This document shows positions 50,489 to 59,346 of a stretch of 64,000 nt of DNA, piece after piece. The position numbers were made by a program, and so were the translations under genes. Source of the DNA: Simplicispira sp. 125 (GTDB lineage Bacteria > Pseudomonadota > Gammaproteobacteria > Burkholderiales > Burkholderiaceae_C); contig NZ_QEKM01000001.1 of NCBI RefSeq assembly GCF_003096555.1, positions 1,798,001-1,862,000 on the forward strand. Direction: 5' to 3'. Below the pieces are notes generated by a model. The model saw only the letters and a program-made list of their open reading frames with translations, did no database searches and was not told the DNA's origin. Within the stretch, counting starts at the first letter, position 1. Each line of letters opens with the position of its first letter.

Positions 50489-51540
50489 TAATGTGGTGCT
50501 GGCGGCGTGGCGCCTCCCACAAGAGCATCAGCAGGCAGCAGAAACGGGGCTGCACTGGCAATGCGAAGGCGCACGCGGTCCAGAAGGTTGTTGCGGGCTG
50601 CATCATACGCCCGGATCAAAGCCTGCTCAAAAGCCATCTCGTCGGCCGAGCCGTGGCTCTTGAACACCAGGCCGCGCAGGCCCAGCAACGCCGCACCATT
50701 GTACCGGCGGTAATCTACGCGCTTTTTGAACGCAGATAACACTGGATACGCGACGATCGCCGCCATTTTTGTAAAAACGTTGCGTGAAAACTCTTGCTTG
50801 AGGAAAGCACCCACCATAGTGGCCAAGCCTTCGCTGGTCTTGAGCGCAACGTTACCTACAAAGCCATCGCACACAACGATGTCGGTCGTTCCCTTGTAGA
50901 TGTCATTGCCCTCGACATTGCCCACAAAGTTTAAATTACCGGAATTAGCAGCAGAACGCAGCAGTTCCCCTGCTTTTTTAATGACTTCGCTGCCTTTAAT
51001 GGCCTCTGCACCGATGTTGAGCAAACCAACCGTCGGCTGCTCCTTGCCCTTGAGCACCGAGTCCAGCGCAGAGCCCATCACAGCGAACTCCAGCAGGTGG
51101 CGTTCGTTGCAATCCACATTGGCACCCAGGTCCAGCACCGTGGTCGCACCGCCAAGCATGTTGGGCAGCGGGTAGGCGATGGCCGGACGGTCGATGCCGT
51201 CGAGCGTCTTGAGCACGTAGCGGGCTATGGCCATCAAGGCACCGGTATTGCCCGCCGACACGGCAGCCGCAGCAGCGCCGTCCTTGACCTGCTGGATGGC
51301 CACGCGCATGGAAGAATCCTTTTTGCGCCGCAAGGCCACTTCGAGGGGGTCGTCCATGGCCACCACCTCGCTGGCTGGAACCAAGGTCGCGCGCTCATGA
51401 GAGAAGCCTTGCAAGGCTTCGGGCAGGCCCACCATCAGCAGACGCGCGTCGGGGTGGCTCTCCAGAAAATGACGGCATGCCGCCAGAGTGACATGGGGGC
51501 CATGGTCGCCGCCCATGCAGTCAACAGCCAATGTGATCAT
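50488..51540 (-). CDS. plsX: Phosphate acyltransferase PlsX
   Basis: PlsX makes acyl phosphate from acyl-ACP for phospholipid synthesis. The 350-residue protein starts [21 protein letters not shown]. It contains [20 protein letters not shown] and [20 protein letters not shown] near residues 80-120, then [19 protein letters not shown] near 230. These are standard PlsX blocks. It follows rpmF after a terminator-like hairpin and is fused in translation to fabH. Confidence 0.97.
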   Translation of the reverse strand: MITLAVDCMGGDHGPHVTLAACRHFLESHPDARLLMVGLPEALQGFSHERATLVPASEVVAMDDPLEVALRRKKDSSMRVAIQQVKDGAAAAAVSAGNTGALMAIARYVLKTLDGIDRPAIAYPLPNMLGGATTVLDLGANVDCNERHLLEFAVMGSALDSVLKGKEQPTVGLLNIGAEAIKGSEVIKKAGELLRSAANSGNLNFVGNVEGNDIYKGTTDIVVCDGFVGNVALKTSEGLATMVGAFLKQEFSRNVFTKMAAIVAYPVLSAFKKRVDYRRYNGAALLGLRGLVFKSHGSADEMAFEQALIRAYDAARNNLLDRVRLRIASAAPFLLPADALVGGATPPAPH

Positions 51541-51590
51541 GGAATGGAATTCTGGCCGACTGCGCGGCCTGTGGATACAAAGTGAGCACC

Positions 51591-51630
51591 CAAAACAAAG
51601 GCCCGTGCTACGAGACGGTAGCTACGGGCC
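51591..51630 (-). terminator. Terminator-like hairpin between rpmF and plsX
   Basis: On the minus strand GGCCCGTAGCTAC pairs with GTAGCACGGGCC (one bulge, six-base loop), followed by TTTGTTTTG. It lies in the 115-base gap after rpmF and before plsX. It would let rpmF/yceD be transcribed more than the fab genes; partial readthrough is assumed. Confidence 0.65.
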
Positions 51631-51655
51631 CTTAGGGATGCGCCGCTGGGGCGAA

Positions 51656-51838
51656 TCAGGCTTCGGATTTGTTCTTCAGCACCTGACGGCCACGGTAGAA
51701 ACCGTTAGGACTGATGTGGTGGCGCAGATGGATTTCGCCAGTGGTGGGCTCAACAGCGATGCCGGGCACATTCAGGGCGTTGTGCGAGCGGTGCATGCCG
51801 CGCTTGGAAGGAGATTTCTTGTTTTGCTGAACGGCCAT
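51656..51838 (-). CDS. rpmF: 50S ribosomal protein L32
   Basis: The 60-residue basic protein starts [20 protein letters not shown] and ends [12 protein letters not shown], the standard L32 pattern. No zinc-binding cysteines are present, as in other proteobacterial L32. The frame is open 20 codons upstream, but the family start is 51838. It lies between yceD and plsX, the universal order for this region. Confidence 0.98.
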   Translation of the reverse strand: MAVQQNKKSPSKRGMHRSHNALNVPGIAVEPTTGEIHLRHHISPNGFYRGRQVLKNKSEA

Positions 51839-51931
51839 GGTCGGCTCCTGGTCTTGAATAAGGGTTGGTAAAAACGCGATCAGCCCATTAAAAGACACGA
51901 GGGGATTCGCGCGAAGCCTTCAATTATAGTC

Positions 51932-52486
51932 TTATTTATCTGACTTTCCAACGCGCATGCTTGCCAGCGCTGCAAAGGGATTGGGGCGCTCGGCTTCGGC
52001 GGCCTCAAAATCATCGTCACTCGACTGCATGGGCACGTCGGTAGGGCATTCTTCGTGGCGCGGCACCACGGGCAGCGTCATGAGCAGTTCGTCTTCGATC
52101 AACTCGTGCAAGTCGAATTCACGGCTGATCGCCAGCAAATCTTCCTCAACCTCATCATCCAGCGCTTCGGCGGTGGCCTCGTCGGCCACGAAACGGAACC
52201 ACTGGTCCACCTGCAGCGGCACATCCACCGGCCCCATGCAGCGTTGGCACTGCATGGGAAACGTGGCCTGCACCTGCAGGTGCATCCACATCTGTCCACT
52301 CTCCGTGCCGAGCTCAGGGCGCAACTCGCCCACCGCTTCCCAGTCCACGCGCAGGTCAGGGTGCAGGCCTTTGGCCTCCTGGGCCAGGCGCTCATATTTC
52401 AACAAGGAATCGTGCCCTGACAAGCGGGCGCCCGCCTGCACGAATGCCTTGACGTCCAGCCGGTCGGGGGAATGTTCCTTGGTCAT
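51932..52486 (-). CDS. yceD: YceD / DUF177 family protein
   Basis: This 184-residue acidic protein has the DUF177 motif with a cysteine pair (FPMQCQRCMGPVDVPLQVD near 78-96) and a long acidic stretch after it (EALDDEVEEDLLAI). YceD homologues lie beside rpmF across bacteria and are linked to 23S rRNA synthesis or stability. The start MTKEHSPDRLDV at 52486 is preferred over an ATG nine codons earlier. It is divergent from maf, with promoters probably in the 25-base gap and beyond. Confidence 0.93.
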   Translation of the reverse strand: MTKEHSPDRLDVKAFVQAGARLSGHDSLLKYERLAQEAKGLHPDLRVDWEAVGELRPELGTESGQMWMHLQVQATFPMQCQRCMGPVDVPLQVDQWFRFVADEATAEALDDEVEEDLLAISREFDLHELIEDELLMTLPVVPRHEECPTDVPMQSSDDDFEAAEAERPNPFAALASMRVGKSDK

Positions 52487-52511
52487 GGGTGCAGTGTAAG
52501 AGAATCGGCCC

Positions 52512-53111
52512 ATGCATCAATCCCCCCCTGCCCCCAGAGCCCTGGTTTTGGGCTCAACTTCTCCCTACCGGCGCGAATTACTGCAACGCCTGCGCCTGCC
52601 TTTCACCGTGGCCGCTCCCGACGTCGACGAAACCCCTCAACCGGGCGAGGCCCCGCAGGCGCTGGCCTTGCGCCTGGCCTTGGCCAAGGCCCGTGCTGTG
52701 GCCGCGCAGCACCCCGAGGCCGTGGTGATTGGCTCCGACCAGGTGGCAGACCTGGCCGGGCACGCGCTGGGCAAGCCCGGCACGCACGAACGGGCCACGC
52801 AGCAACTGCGCCAGATGAGCGCACAGACCGTCATTTTCCAGACCGCTGTAGCGGTGGTGTGCCAGGCCGCAGGCTTCGAACAGGTCGAACTGGCGGCTGT
52901 CGAAGTGCGCTTTCGTCTGCTGAACGATGGCGAAATCGAACGCTACCTGCACGCCGAGCAGCCCTACGATTGCGCTGGCAGCGCCAAGAGCGAGGGCCTG
53001 GGCATCAGCCTGCTCGACGCCATTGCCAGCGATGACCCCACCGCCTTGGTGGGCCTGCCGCTGATCCGCACCTGCCGCATGCTGCGCGCCGCTGGACTGG
53101 TGTTGCCATGA
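52512..53111 (+). CDS. Maf-family nucleoside triphosphate pyrophosphatase
   Basis: Maf proteins hydrolyse noncanonical or modified nucleotides. The 199-residue protein has ALVLGSTSPYRRELLQRLRL near 9-28, DVDETPQPGE near 37, the catalytic Asp in VVIGSDQVADL near 75, and the C-terminal YDCAGSAKSEGLGISLL block near 155. It is closest to the YceF (m7GTP) subgroup by its position next to yceD-rpmF. It overlaps the next gene by four bases. Confidence 0.93.
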   Translation: MHQSPPAPRALVLGSTSPYRRELLQRLRLPFTVAAPDVDETPQPGEAPQALALRLALAKARAVAAQHPEAVVIGSDQVADLAGHALGKPGTHERATQQLRQMSAQTVIFQTAVAVVCQAAGFEQVELAAVEVRFRLLNDGEIERYLHAEQPYDCAGSAKSEGLGISLLDAIASDDPTALVGLPLIRTCRMLRAAGLVLP

Positions 53112-53896
53112 CCGCACCCACAGACAACAAGTTCGGCACCCTGTACTTGGTGCCTGCACCGCTCGACTTTGGCTGCGACACCCAAACGCCGCTGCAGGAC
53201 AGCCTGCCCAACGCTACGCTGGCCACCGCCGCACGGCTGACGCACTGGATTTGCGAAAACGCCAAAAGCGCACGCGCCTATTTGAAGCGTGTGGATGCCC
53301 TGTACCCGCTGGTCCTGCCGCTGCAAGAGCAGACCATCACCGAATTGCCACGCGAAGTGCACAAAAAAGGCGACCATGGCGGCAAAGGCTCGGCCGTTTT
53401 CGACGCACGCCCGCTGCTGGCCGCCGCGCTGGACGGGCACAACATGGGCCTGGTGAGCGAAGCGGGCATGCCCGCTGTGGCCGACCCCGGCAGCTCCGTA
53501 GTGCGCGCCGCGCACGAGCTGGGCATCACCGTGGCGCCCTTGGTGGGACCGGTATCGCTGCTGCTGGCATTGGCCGCAAGCGGCCTGAGCGGGCAGAACT
53601 TTGCATTTGTGGGCTATCTGCCGCAAGACGCTGACGAACGCGCCCAGCGCATACGGGCCCTGGAAACGCTGGCCCTCAAAACCGGGCAAACGCAATTGTT
53701 CATCGAAACGCCCTACCGCAATGCCGCCCTGCTGCAAGCCCTGCTACACACCCTGCAGCCAGGCACACGCCTGTCGGTCAGCAGCGGCCTGACGCTGGCG
53801 GAAAGCGCTACGCGCAGCCAAAGCGTGCAGCAATGGCGCTACAAACCTGGCGGGCCTGACAAACACACACCGGCGGTGTTTGCCATCGGGCGCTGA
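53108..53896 (+). CDS. RsmI-like tetrapyrrole-methylase-fold SAM methyltransferase
   Basis: A 262-residue protein of the RsmI/tetrapyrrole methylase fold: GTLYLVPAPLDFG near 10, LVSEAGMPAVADPGSSVVRAAHELG near 116-140, and PLVGPVSLLLALAASGLSG near 146. RsmI itself makes 2'-O-methyl-C1402 in 16S rRNA. This protein lacks the usual RsmI start and C-terminal domain and looks like the second, shorter paralogue found in many proteobacteria. The target is unknown. It is translationally coupled to maf. Confidence 0.82.
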   Translation: MTAPTDNKFGTLYLVPAPLDFGCDTQTPLQDSLPNATLATAARLTHWICENAKSARAYLKRVDALYPLVLPLQEQTITELPREVHKKGDHGGKGSAVFDARPLLAAALDGHNMGLVSEAGMPAVADPGSSVVRAAHELGITVAPLVGPVSLLLALAASGLSGQNFAFVGYLPQDADERAQRIRALETLALKTGQTQLFIETPYRNAALLQALLHTLQPGTRLSVSSGLTLAESATRSQSVQQWRYKPGGPDKHTPAVFAIGR

Positions 53897-53935
53897 TCTC
53901 AGTGCAGGGGCAGACAGGGGTGCCGATGGGGTCCG

Positions 53936-54763
53936 TCAGTGGCCACCGTGCACCAGGCTGCTGACCAGGGTCACAACGCCCATGCCAATCAGCAGCATGG
54001 CAATTTGCAGGGCAGTTTCCCGCGCTGACAAGCGCTTTTGCAGTTGCGGAATCAGGTCGGCCAAAGCCACATAGACAAAACTGCTGGATGCCACCACCAG
54101 AAAGTACGGCAGCCAGTCGTGCAGCCGCTCCAGCAAAAAATAGCCGGCCAGACCGCCCAGCGCCGTCACCGCGCCGGCCAGCGACACCTTGAGCAGCGCC
54201 ACGCGGCGGTTGGCGCTGCTTTGCAACAGCACCACCAGGTCGCCCATGTGGTGCGGCACCTCGTGCGCGAGCACCGACACGGCAGCGATCAGCCCCAGGC
54301 GCATGTCGGCAACAAAGGCCGAGGCAATCAGCACGCCGTCGCCAAAGCAGTGCACGCTGTCGCCGGTCAGCACTGTCCAGCCGCCCACACGCGGACCGCC
54401 CGCAGGGTGGTGATGGTGCGCATGGCTGTGTCCATGGGCGTGCCCGTGGTCATGGGCAGACTGCGCCTCGCCATGCTCATGGCCGTGGTGCCAGAGCTCG
54501 GCCTTTTCCAGCATGAAAAAGAACACCACGCCGACCAGCAAGGTGGCAAACAGGTCTTGTGCGCCGGCCTGGCTTTCAAACGCCTCCGGCAACAAGTGCA
54601 TGAAGGCCGTAGCCAACAAGGCGCCCGCGGCCAGGCTCAAAAGATGCTGCGGCCCGACACCCCCCGAGACCCCCCCCAGGCCAGCGCGCAAGAGCCACGC
54701 GGCCAGCCACACGCTGCCAATGCCCGACGCCAAAGTGGCCAAAATGATTGCTATTAATGTCAT
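53936..54763 (-). CDS. ZIP-family divalent metal transporter
   Basis: The 275-residue protein has about eight membrane helices and a His-rich cytoplasmic loop (HGHAHGHSHAHHHH near 115-130). The ZIP helix IV/V metal motifs are seen as HCFGDGVLIASAFV near 148 and HEVPHHMGDLVVLL near 177. ZIP proteins import Zn2+ or similar ions. The start codon and first five codons (M-T-L-I-A) lie inside a palindromic repeat. It stands alone, convergent with the RsmI-like gene. Confidence 0.92.
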   Translation of the reverse strand: MTLIAIILATLASGIGSVWLAAWLLRAGLGGVSGGVGPQHLLSLAAGALLATAFMHLLPEAFESQAGAQDLFATLLVGVVFFFMLEKAELWHHGHEHGEAQSAHDHGHAHGHSHAHHHHPAGGPRVGGWTVLTGDSVHCFGDGVLIASAFVADMRLGLIAAVSVLAHEVPHHMGDLVVLLQSSANRRVALLKVSLAGAVTALGGLAGYFLLERLHDWLPYFLVVASSSFVYVALADLIPQLQKRLSARETALQIAMLLIGMGVVTLVSSLVHGGH

Positions 54764-54800
54764 AGCTATATGCGCTTACCCTGTATGGCCTATTGGCCTT
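54746..54800. repeat. Palindromic repeat overlapping the start of the ZIP transporter gene
   Basis: CTATTAATGTCATAGCT at 54751-54767 is identical to the stretch in trpF, followed by ATATGCGCTTACC and TATGGCCTATTGGCC. On the minus strand AGCTATGACATTAATAGC contains the ATG of the ZIP gene. AGGGTAAG upstream of it, also from the repeat, may act as ribosome-binding site. Confidence 0.85.
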
Positions 54801-54855
54801 TTTCATTAAAACTCAATACCCTGACGCAACCCGCCACTGCGCTCCCCTCAACACC

Positions 54856-54886
54856 AAAAAAGCCGCCCTGCCGTGGCGGGGCGGCT
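54856..54886 (-). terminator. Terminator downstream of the dienelactone hydrolase gene
   Basis: On the minus strand AGCCGCCC pairs with GGGCGGCT and a run of six T follows. It lies about 93 bases after the hydrolase stop. The rest of the 54764-54978 gap holds the repeat and nothing else recognised. Confidence 0.85.
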
Positions 54887-54978
54887 GTGTCATTGCAGCC
54901 TGGGCCAGGGCTGCGCTGGCGTAGCATCTGTCACTGCGCAGGCATTACCTCACGCCCAAGGACCAGTCACGGCCTCCA

Positions 54979-55875
54979 TTAACCAACGCCGTTCGCCTTG
55001 AACCAGGCCAGCGCCCGCTTCCAGCCATCCTCGGCCGGCCCCTGGCGGTAGCTGGGGCGGTAGTCGGCTTGGAAGGCATGGGGCGCATCAGGGTAGACCA
55101 CAAACTCGGACGCCTTGGCTGGGGCAGAACCCTGCGCCAAGGCAGCTTTCATCTTATCAACCGTGTCAAGAGGGATACCGCCATCTTGCCCGCCATACAA
55201 CCCCAGCACCGGGGCCTTGAGGATGGGTGTGATGTCGATGGGCTGCTGGGGTGTCAGTGCGCTGGCACTGCCCACCAGGCGGCCATACCAGGCGACGCCG
55301 GCCTTCACCGGGCCGTGTGCGGCATACAGCCAAGTGATGCGTCCGCCCCAGCAAAACCCGGTGACGGCAGCGCGCGCGGTGTCGCCGCCATGCTGTCCGG
55401 CCCAGGCCAGCGCACCGTCCAGGTCGGCCATGACCTGGGCATCGGGCACCTTGGCGACCAATTCAGACATGAGCTTGGTGATTTCGCCGTACTGGGTGGC
55501 ATCGCCCTGGCGGGCATAGAGTTCGGGGGCAATGGCCATGTAGCCCGCCCGGGCCAGGCGACGGCACACGTCGGCAATGTATTCGTGCACGCCAAAAATC
55601 TCGTGCACCACCAGCACCACGGGCAACCCGGTTTTGCCTGCAGGCGCCGCACGGTAGGCGGGCACCTGGAACCCGTCCACCGTGTAGTGGATGCGCCCGG
55701 TATCGAGCCCGTCGGCTGGGGTGGAAATGGCGGTCTGCGCCATCAGCGGTGCTGCGGCAGCGGCATAACCCAGGCCCGCCGCAGATTGCAGCACCGTGCG
55801 GCGGCTGGCACCGGCCTCGGTGCTGCGTCCGGGCAGCAGCGCATGGACCTCAGAGCAAATTTCTTCAAGCGGCAT
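54979..55875 (-). CDS. Dienelactone-hydrolase-family protein, probably Tat-exported
   Basis: The 298-residue alpha/beta hydrolase has the DLH triad: Cys in TGFCWGGRI near 187, Asp in GLYGGQDGGIP near 238 and His in DAPHAFQADY near 272. HEIFGVHEYIADVCRRLA near 105 is also typical. The N-terminus carries SRRTVLQSAAGLGYAAAAAP near 24-43, which looks like a twin-arginine signal, placed unusually far (about 24 residues) from the start. A later start near the RR motif is possible. The substrate is unknown. Confidence 0.88.
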   Translation of the reverse strand: MPLEEICSEVHALLPGRSTEAGASRRTVLQSAAGLGYAAAAAPLMAQTAISTPADGLDTGRIHYTVDGFQVPAYRAAPAGKTGLPVVLVVHEIFGVHEYIADVCRRLARAGYMAIAPELYARQGDATQYGEITKLMSELVAKVPDAQVMADLDGALAWAGQHGGDTARAAVTGFCWGGRITWLYAAHGPVKAGVAWYGRLVGSASALTPQQPIDITPILKAPVLGLYGGQDGGIPLDTVDKMKAALAQGSAPAKASEFVVYPDAPHAFQADYRPSYRQGPAEDGWKRALAWFKANGVG

Positions 55876-56041
55876 GGGGTTCTCCTGAAAAGGGGGCGTT
55901 CAAGTCTAGGCCCTACAAGACCTTTGCGCTGGCGTGCACGGCAAGACCGCGCTTTGCCACGGGTAGCGGAGAGCCCTGCCTGGCGCTGCAGCGCAAACCG
56001 TCGTATCGTTGGCACCAACGCTGTCTTTGTCAGACCCCACC

Positions 56042-56932
56042 ATGCGCATTTTGCTCACGGGCTCCACCGGCTTCATTGGCCACACACTGCAAGCCGCCCT
56101 GGAGGCGGCAGGCCACACCGTGCACGGCGGCGCCTCGCCACGCAGCGCTGGCGCCCAGCACGGCCTGGTGCCCATGGATTTTGCGCGCGACACCACGGCC
56201 GCCCCCTGGTTGCCACGGTTACAGGGCATCGACGCCGTGGTCAACGCCGTGGGCGTACTGCGCGACACCCGCGCAAGACCCATCGACGCCGTGCACCGCG
56301 ACACGCCCATCGCCCTGTTTGGCGCCTGCGCCCAGGCCGGGGTGCAGCGCGTGGTGCAGATTTCAGCACTGGGCATTGACGGCAGCGACACCCGCTACGC
56401 GAAGACCAAACGGGCCGCCGAGACACACTTGCAGGCGTTGGCCGCACAGGGCGCGCTGCGCCCCGCCATCCTGCGGCCCAGCGTGGTGTATGGCAAAGGC
56501 GGCGACAGCAGCGCGCTGTTCATGAACTTGGCACGCCTGCCCGTGGCACTGTTCCCCGGCCCGGTGCTCGATGCGCGGGTGCAACCCGTCTCCGTGCACG
56601 ACCTTGCCGCAGGCGTGGTCGCCCTGCTCGGTCCGGCCCTGGAGCAGACAGGCGTCATCGAATGCACCGGACCTGAGGCGCTCACCATGGGCGCCTTCAT
56701 CGCCAGCCTGCGCCAGCAGCTCGGTCACAGCCCCGCCATGGTGCTGCGCCTGCCCCAACTGCTGACAAACATCAGCGCCCGCCTGGGCGACGCCGTGCCC
56801 GCCTCGCCCTGGTGCAGCGAAACCCTGGCCATGCTGGGCAGCGACAACGTGGGCAACCCGGCCGTGTTTGAGCAGTTGCTGGGGCGGCCCGGCGTGCATT
56901 ACAGCCAACTGGTGGCTACCGCCTGGTGCTGA
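56042..56932 (+). CDS. NAD(P)-binding SDR-type epimerase/NDUFA9-like protein
   Basis: A 296-residue extended short-chain dehydrogenase starting MRILLTGSTGFIGHTLQAAL with the GxxGxxG motif. It has DAVVNAVGVLRD near 65 and VQISALGIDGSDTRYAKTKRAAE near 108-130, where the family's Tyr-x3-Lys appears. PSVVYGKGGDSSALFMNLA is near 155. These features resemble the NDUFA9-like and complex I assembly-like SDR group. An ATG 33 bases earlier is less likely. No metabolic partner is adjacent; function unassigned. Confidence 0.82.
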   Translation: MRILLTGSTGFIGHTLQAALEAAGHTVHGGASPRSAGAQHGLVPMDFARDTTAAPWLPRLQGIDAVVNAVGVLRDTRARPIDAVHRDTPIALFGACAQAGVQRVVQISALGIDGSDTRYAKTKRAAETHLQALAAQGALRPAILRPSVVYGKGGDSSALFMNLARLPVALFPGPVLDARVQPVSVHDLAAGVVALLGPALEQTGVIECTGPEALTMGAFIASLRQQLGHSPAMVLRLPQLLTNISARLGDAVPASPWCSETLAMLGSDNVGNPAVFEQLLGRPGVHYSQLVATAWC

Positions 56933-56960
56933 TGGCAGGCGTGCACACTGCTACAAAATT

Positions 56961-57021
56961 CAAGTCAAATCGGCCTCTAGCGGTTACTGACAAAGCGCTA
57001 GCAGCTAGAAAACAAATAGCA
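56961..57021. repeat. Palindromic repeat after the SDR gene
   Basis: AAATCGGCCTCTAGCGGTTA, a loop, then AAAGCGCTAGCAGCTAGAAA. The right arm is better preserved than the left. It lies between the stops of two convergent genes. Confidence 0.88.
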
Positions 57022-57022
57022 A

Positions 57023-57523
57023 CTAAAACACCCCCAGCGCCAGCCCTGCGGCCAAGGCCTCACCCAGTGCCCGGCAGTGCTCCCGATCTTCGCTGCTGAT
57101 TTGTTTGGGCGCCAAAATCGCCTCGGGTGTCTGGGCGTGGGTGCAAATGATGAGCGGCTCGGCCACCGCCTTGAGCCGCCAACCCGTGGCAATACGCGCC
57201 ATCTGCCGCGCCGCATTGCTGCCATCGCTGCCTGCGCACACCATGCTGGCGTAAGGGCGGCCATTCACGCGGCCCTGCACCGGGTAGTAGCTGCGGTCAA
57301 AAAAATCCTTCATCAGCCCGCTGATGGCAGCCAGGTTTTCAGGGGTGGCAAACAGATACCCATCTGCCGCCAGCACATCGGCGGGACCCGCATCGGTGGC
57401 AGGCAGCAGACGCACCCGCACGCCGCCCTCGGCTGCGGCACCATCGCGTGCGGCCTCTGCCATCTGCCACGTGCCCCCGGTCAACGAGTGGTAAACGATC
57501 AGCAGGGTTTTCAGCGCGGCCAT
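57023..57523 (-). CDS. Flavodoxin-like / NAD(P)H-dependent FMN reductase
   Basis: A 166-residue flavodoxin-fold protein. LLIVYHSLTGGTWQMAEAA near 7-25 is the FMN phosphate loop, and DGYLFATPENLAAISGLMKDFFDRSYY near 54-80 contacts the isoalloxazine ring. These features fit the WrbA/FMN-reductase superfamily. It lies 8 bases after the GST gene on the same strand, forming a likely two- or three-gene redox unit with 57532 and 58193. Confidence 0.85.
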   Translation of the reverse strand: MAALKTLLIVYHSLTGGTWQMAEAARDGAAAEGGVRVRLLPATDAGPADVLAADGYLFATPENLAAISGLMKDFFDRSYYPVQGRVNGRPYASMVCAGSDGSNAARQMARIATGWRLKAVAEPLIICTHAQTPEAILAPKQISSEDREHCRALGEALAAGLALGVF

Positions 57524-57531
57524 GGCAACCG

Positions 57532-58164
57532 CTACAGCGCCATCGACGGACGCAGGGCCATCGCTGCGCGCCAGCGCAGCAACTCAGGGTGCTGATCGCC
57601 CGGCTTGCGCTTGACGATGCGGGCGAAGTCCACGGCCACCACGGCGGTAATGTCGGCCACACTGAACCGATCCGTCGCCACAAACTCGCGGCCCGCCAGG
57701 CGCACGTTCAGCAGGTCAAAAAACTGATCGACCCGCGCCAACCCACGCTCTGCCAGCGCGGGGATCTGCGGATAGTTCACCGCGCCGGGCAGCGCGCGGT
57801 TGGCCATGGCGGGTGCGCTGTTGCGCAGCGCCTCGGCAATCGCCAGCAGGCCTTCGAACTCCATGCGCCAGTTCCAGCTGGCGACCTCGGCTTTTTCCTC
57901 GGGCGTGGTGCCCAGCAAGGGCGGCTCGGGATAGCGCGCCTCCAGGTAGGCGGCAATGCCCGCGTTGTCGGCCAGCAGCAGGCCTTCGTCGGTACGCAGC
58001 GCGGGTACGGTGCACTGCGGGTTGATCTGGCGGTAGGCATCGCCCAACTGCTCGCCGGTGCGCAGGTCGATGGCAATGGTGTCGTGCGGCACACCTTTTT
58101 CAGCGAGAAAAATGCGCGCCCGGCGCGGGCTGGGCGCCGTGGCGCAGTCGTACAGGGTGATCAT
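57532..58164 (-). CDS. Glutathione S-transferase family protein
   Basis: A 210-residue GST starting MITLYDCATAPSPRRARIFLAEKGV. The thioredoxin-like N-terminal domain ends with PALRTDEGLLLADNAGIAAYLEARY near 55-79, the glutathione gamma-Glu-binding region with its cis-Pro, and the helical domain has FSVADITAVVAVDFARI near 168. A serine or cysteine may be the catalytic residue near position 12-14. The frame is open 41 codons upstream, but the family start is clear. It is followed by the flavodoxin gene. Confidence 0.9.
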   Translation of the reverse strand: MITLYDCATAPSPRRARIFLAEKGVPHDTIAIDLRTGEQLGDAYRQINPQCTVPALRTDEGLLLADNAGIAAYLEARYPEPPLLGTTPEEKAEVASWNWRMEFEGLLAIAEALRNSAPAMANRALPGAVNYPQIPALAERGLARVDQFFDLLNVRLAGREFVATDRFSVADITAVVAVDFARIVKRKPGDQHPELLRWRAAMALRPSMAL

Positions 58165-58192
58165 GGCAAGGTCTCCTTCTGCAAGGCAGGGC

Positions 58193-59071
58193 TCAAGCCG
58201 CTGGGGCCAGCTTGTCTTGGGTTTGGGTGTCAAAGTCGCTGGCGTCGTGCCGCTCGTGCAACTGGCTGGCGGGGTCGCCAAACACACGGTTCACCTTGCG
58301 GCCACGCTGCACCGCGGGGCGCTTGGCGATCTGGTTGGCCCAGCGCAGCACATGGGTGTATTCGTGCACCTGCAAGAACTCGCCCGCCTCGTACAGCTGC
58401 CCCTTGGCCAGCGCGCCGTACCAGGGCCAGATGGCCATATCGGCCACGGTGTAGTCGCTGCCTGCGATGTATTCGTGCTGCGCGAGGCGCTTGTCCAGCA
58501 CATCCATTTGGCGCTTCACTTCCATGGCGAAACGGTCGATGGGGTATTCGAACTTCTCCGGCGCATAGGCATAAAAGTGCCCAAATCCACCGCCCAGAAA
58601 GGGCCCGCTGCCCATCTGCCAGAACAGCCACGACAGGCACTCGGCCCGCTGGGCAGGCTCCTGGGGCAAAAAAACGCCGAACTTCTCGGCCAGGTGCATC
58701 AATATGGCGCCAGACTCGAAAACACGGATGGGATGAGCGGCATCACTGCGGTCCAGCAGCGCCGGAATCTTGGAGTTGGGGTTCACCGCCACAAAACCGC
58801 TGCCAAACTGCGCACCTTCATGGATGCGAATCAGCCAGGCGTCGTACTCGGCCCCGCTGTGGCCCAGCGCCAGCAGCTCTTCAAGCATCACCGTGACTTT
58901 GACGCCGTTGGGCGTGGCCAGCGAGTACAGCTGCAGCGGGTGCTTGCCCACCGGCAGTTCCTTGTCATGCGTGGCGCCCGAGATGGGCCGGTTGATGCTG
59001 GCGAACTTTCCGCCGTTCTCCTTGTTCCATTGCCAGACAGCGGGCGGTGTGTAGGGGGATGGATTGGTCAT
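58193..59071 (-). CDS. yghU: YghU-like glutathione S-transferase / disulfide reductase
   Basis: The 292-residue protein starts MTNPSPYTPPAVWQWNKENGG. The family signatures are FASINRPISGATHDKELPVG near 23, PLQLYSLATPNGVKVTVMLEEL near 44-65 and PNSKIPALLDRSD near 96. YghU/YfcG-type enzymes act as glutathione-dependent disulfide reductases. The open frame extends 92 codons upstream without other evidence, so this start is chosen. It is followed by the smaller GST after 28 bases. Confidence 0.9.
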   Translation of the reverse strand: MTNPSPYTPPAVWQWNKENGGKFASINRPISGATHDKELPVGKHPLQLYSLATPNGVKVTVMLEELLALGHSGAEYDAWLIRIHEGAQFGSGFVAVNPNSKIPALLDRSDAAHPIRVFESGAILMHLAEKFGVFLPQEPAQRAECLSWLFWQMGSGPFLGGGFGHFYAYAPEKFEYPIDRFAMEVKRQMDVLDKRLAQHEYIAGSDYTVADMAIWPWYGALAKGQLYEAGEFLQVHEYTHVLRWANQIAKRPAVQRGRKVNRVFGDPASQLHERHDASDFDTQTQDKLAPAA

Positions 59072-59346
59072 GTGCGAGGACTCCGTGGGCAAATCAGGGG
59101 TGGCTGGTGCAGTGCCGCCAACGAATCGAAAAGTGTACGGTGCCCTGCCGTAAATACCTTGCCGCCCCTTCGGAAGCACCTCTGGCGACTTGGGGAATGC
59201 GGGGCACACCGCCGTGCGGCGCGGTGTTGGCTTCGGTACCTGCAGTTGCCACCCGTGCGCGCGTGCGCCGCTCCCAATGGCAGACACAGTAAGCTGCAAC
59301 CACCACGTTCTGGGCACCAACGCATTGCAATTGCAGCCACATACCA

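Noticed and set aside
57448-58896. Long plus-strand frame opposite the GST genes
   Set aside because: Antisense shadow; Arg/Gly/Pro-rich ends and no motif.
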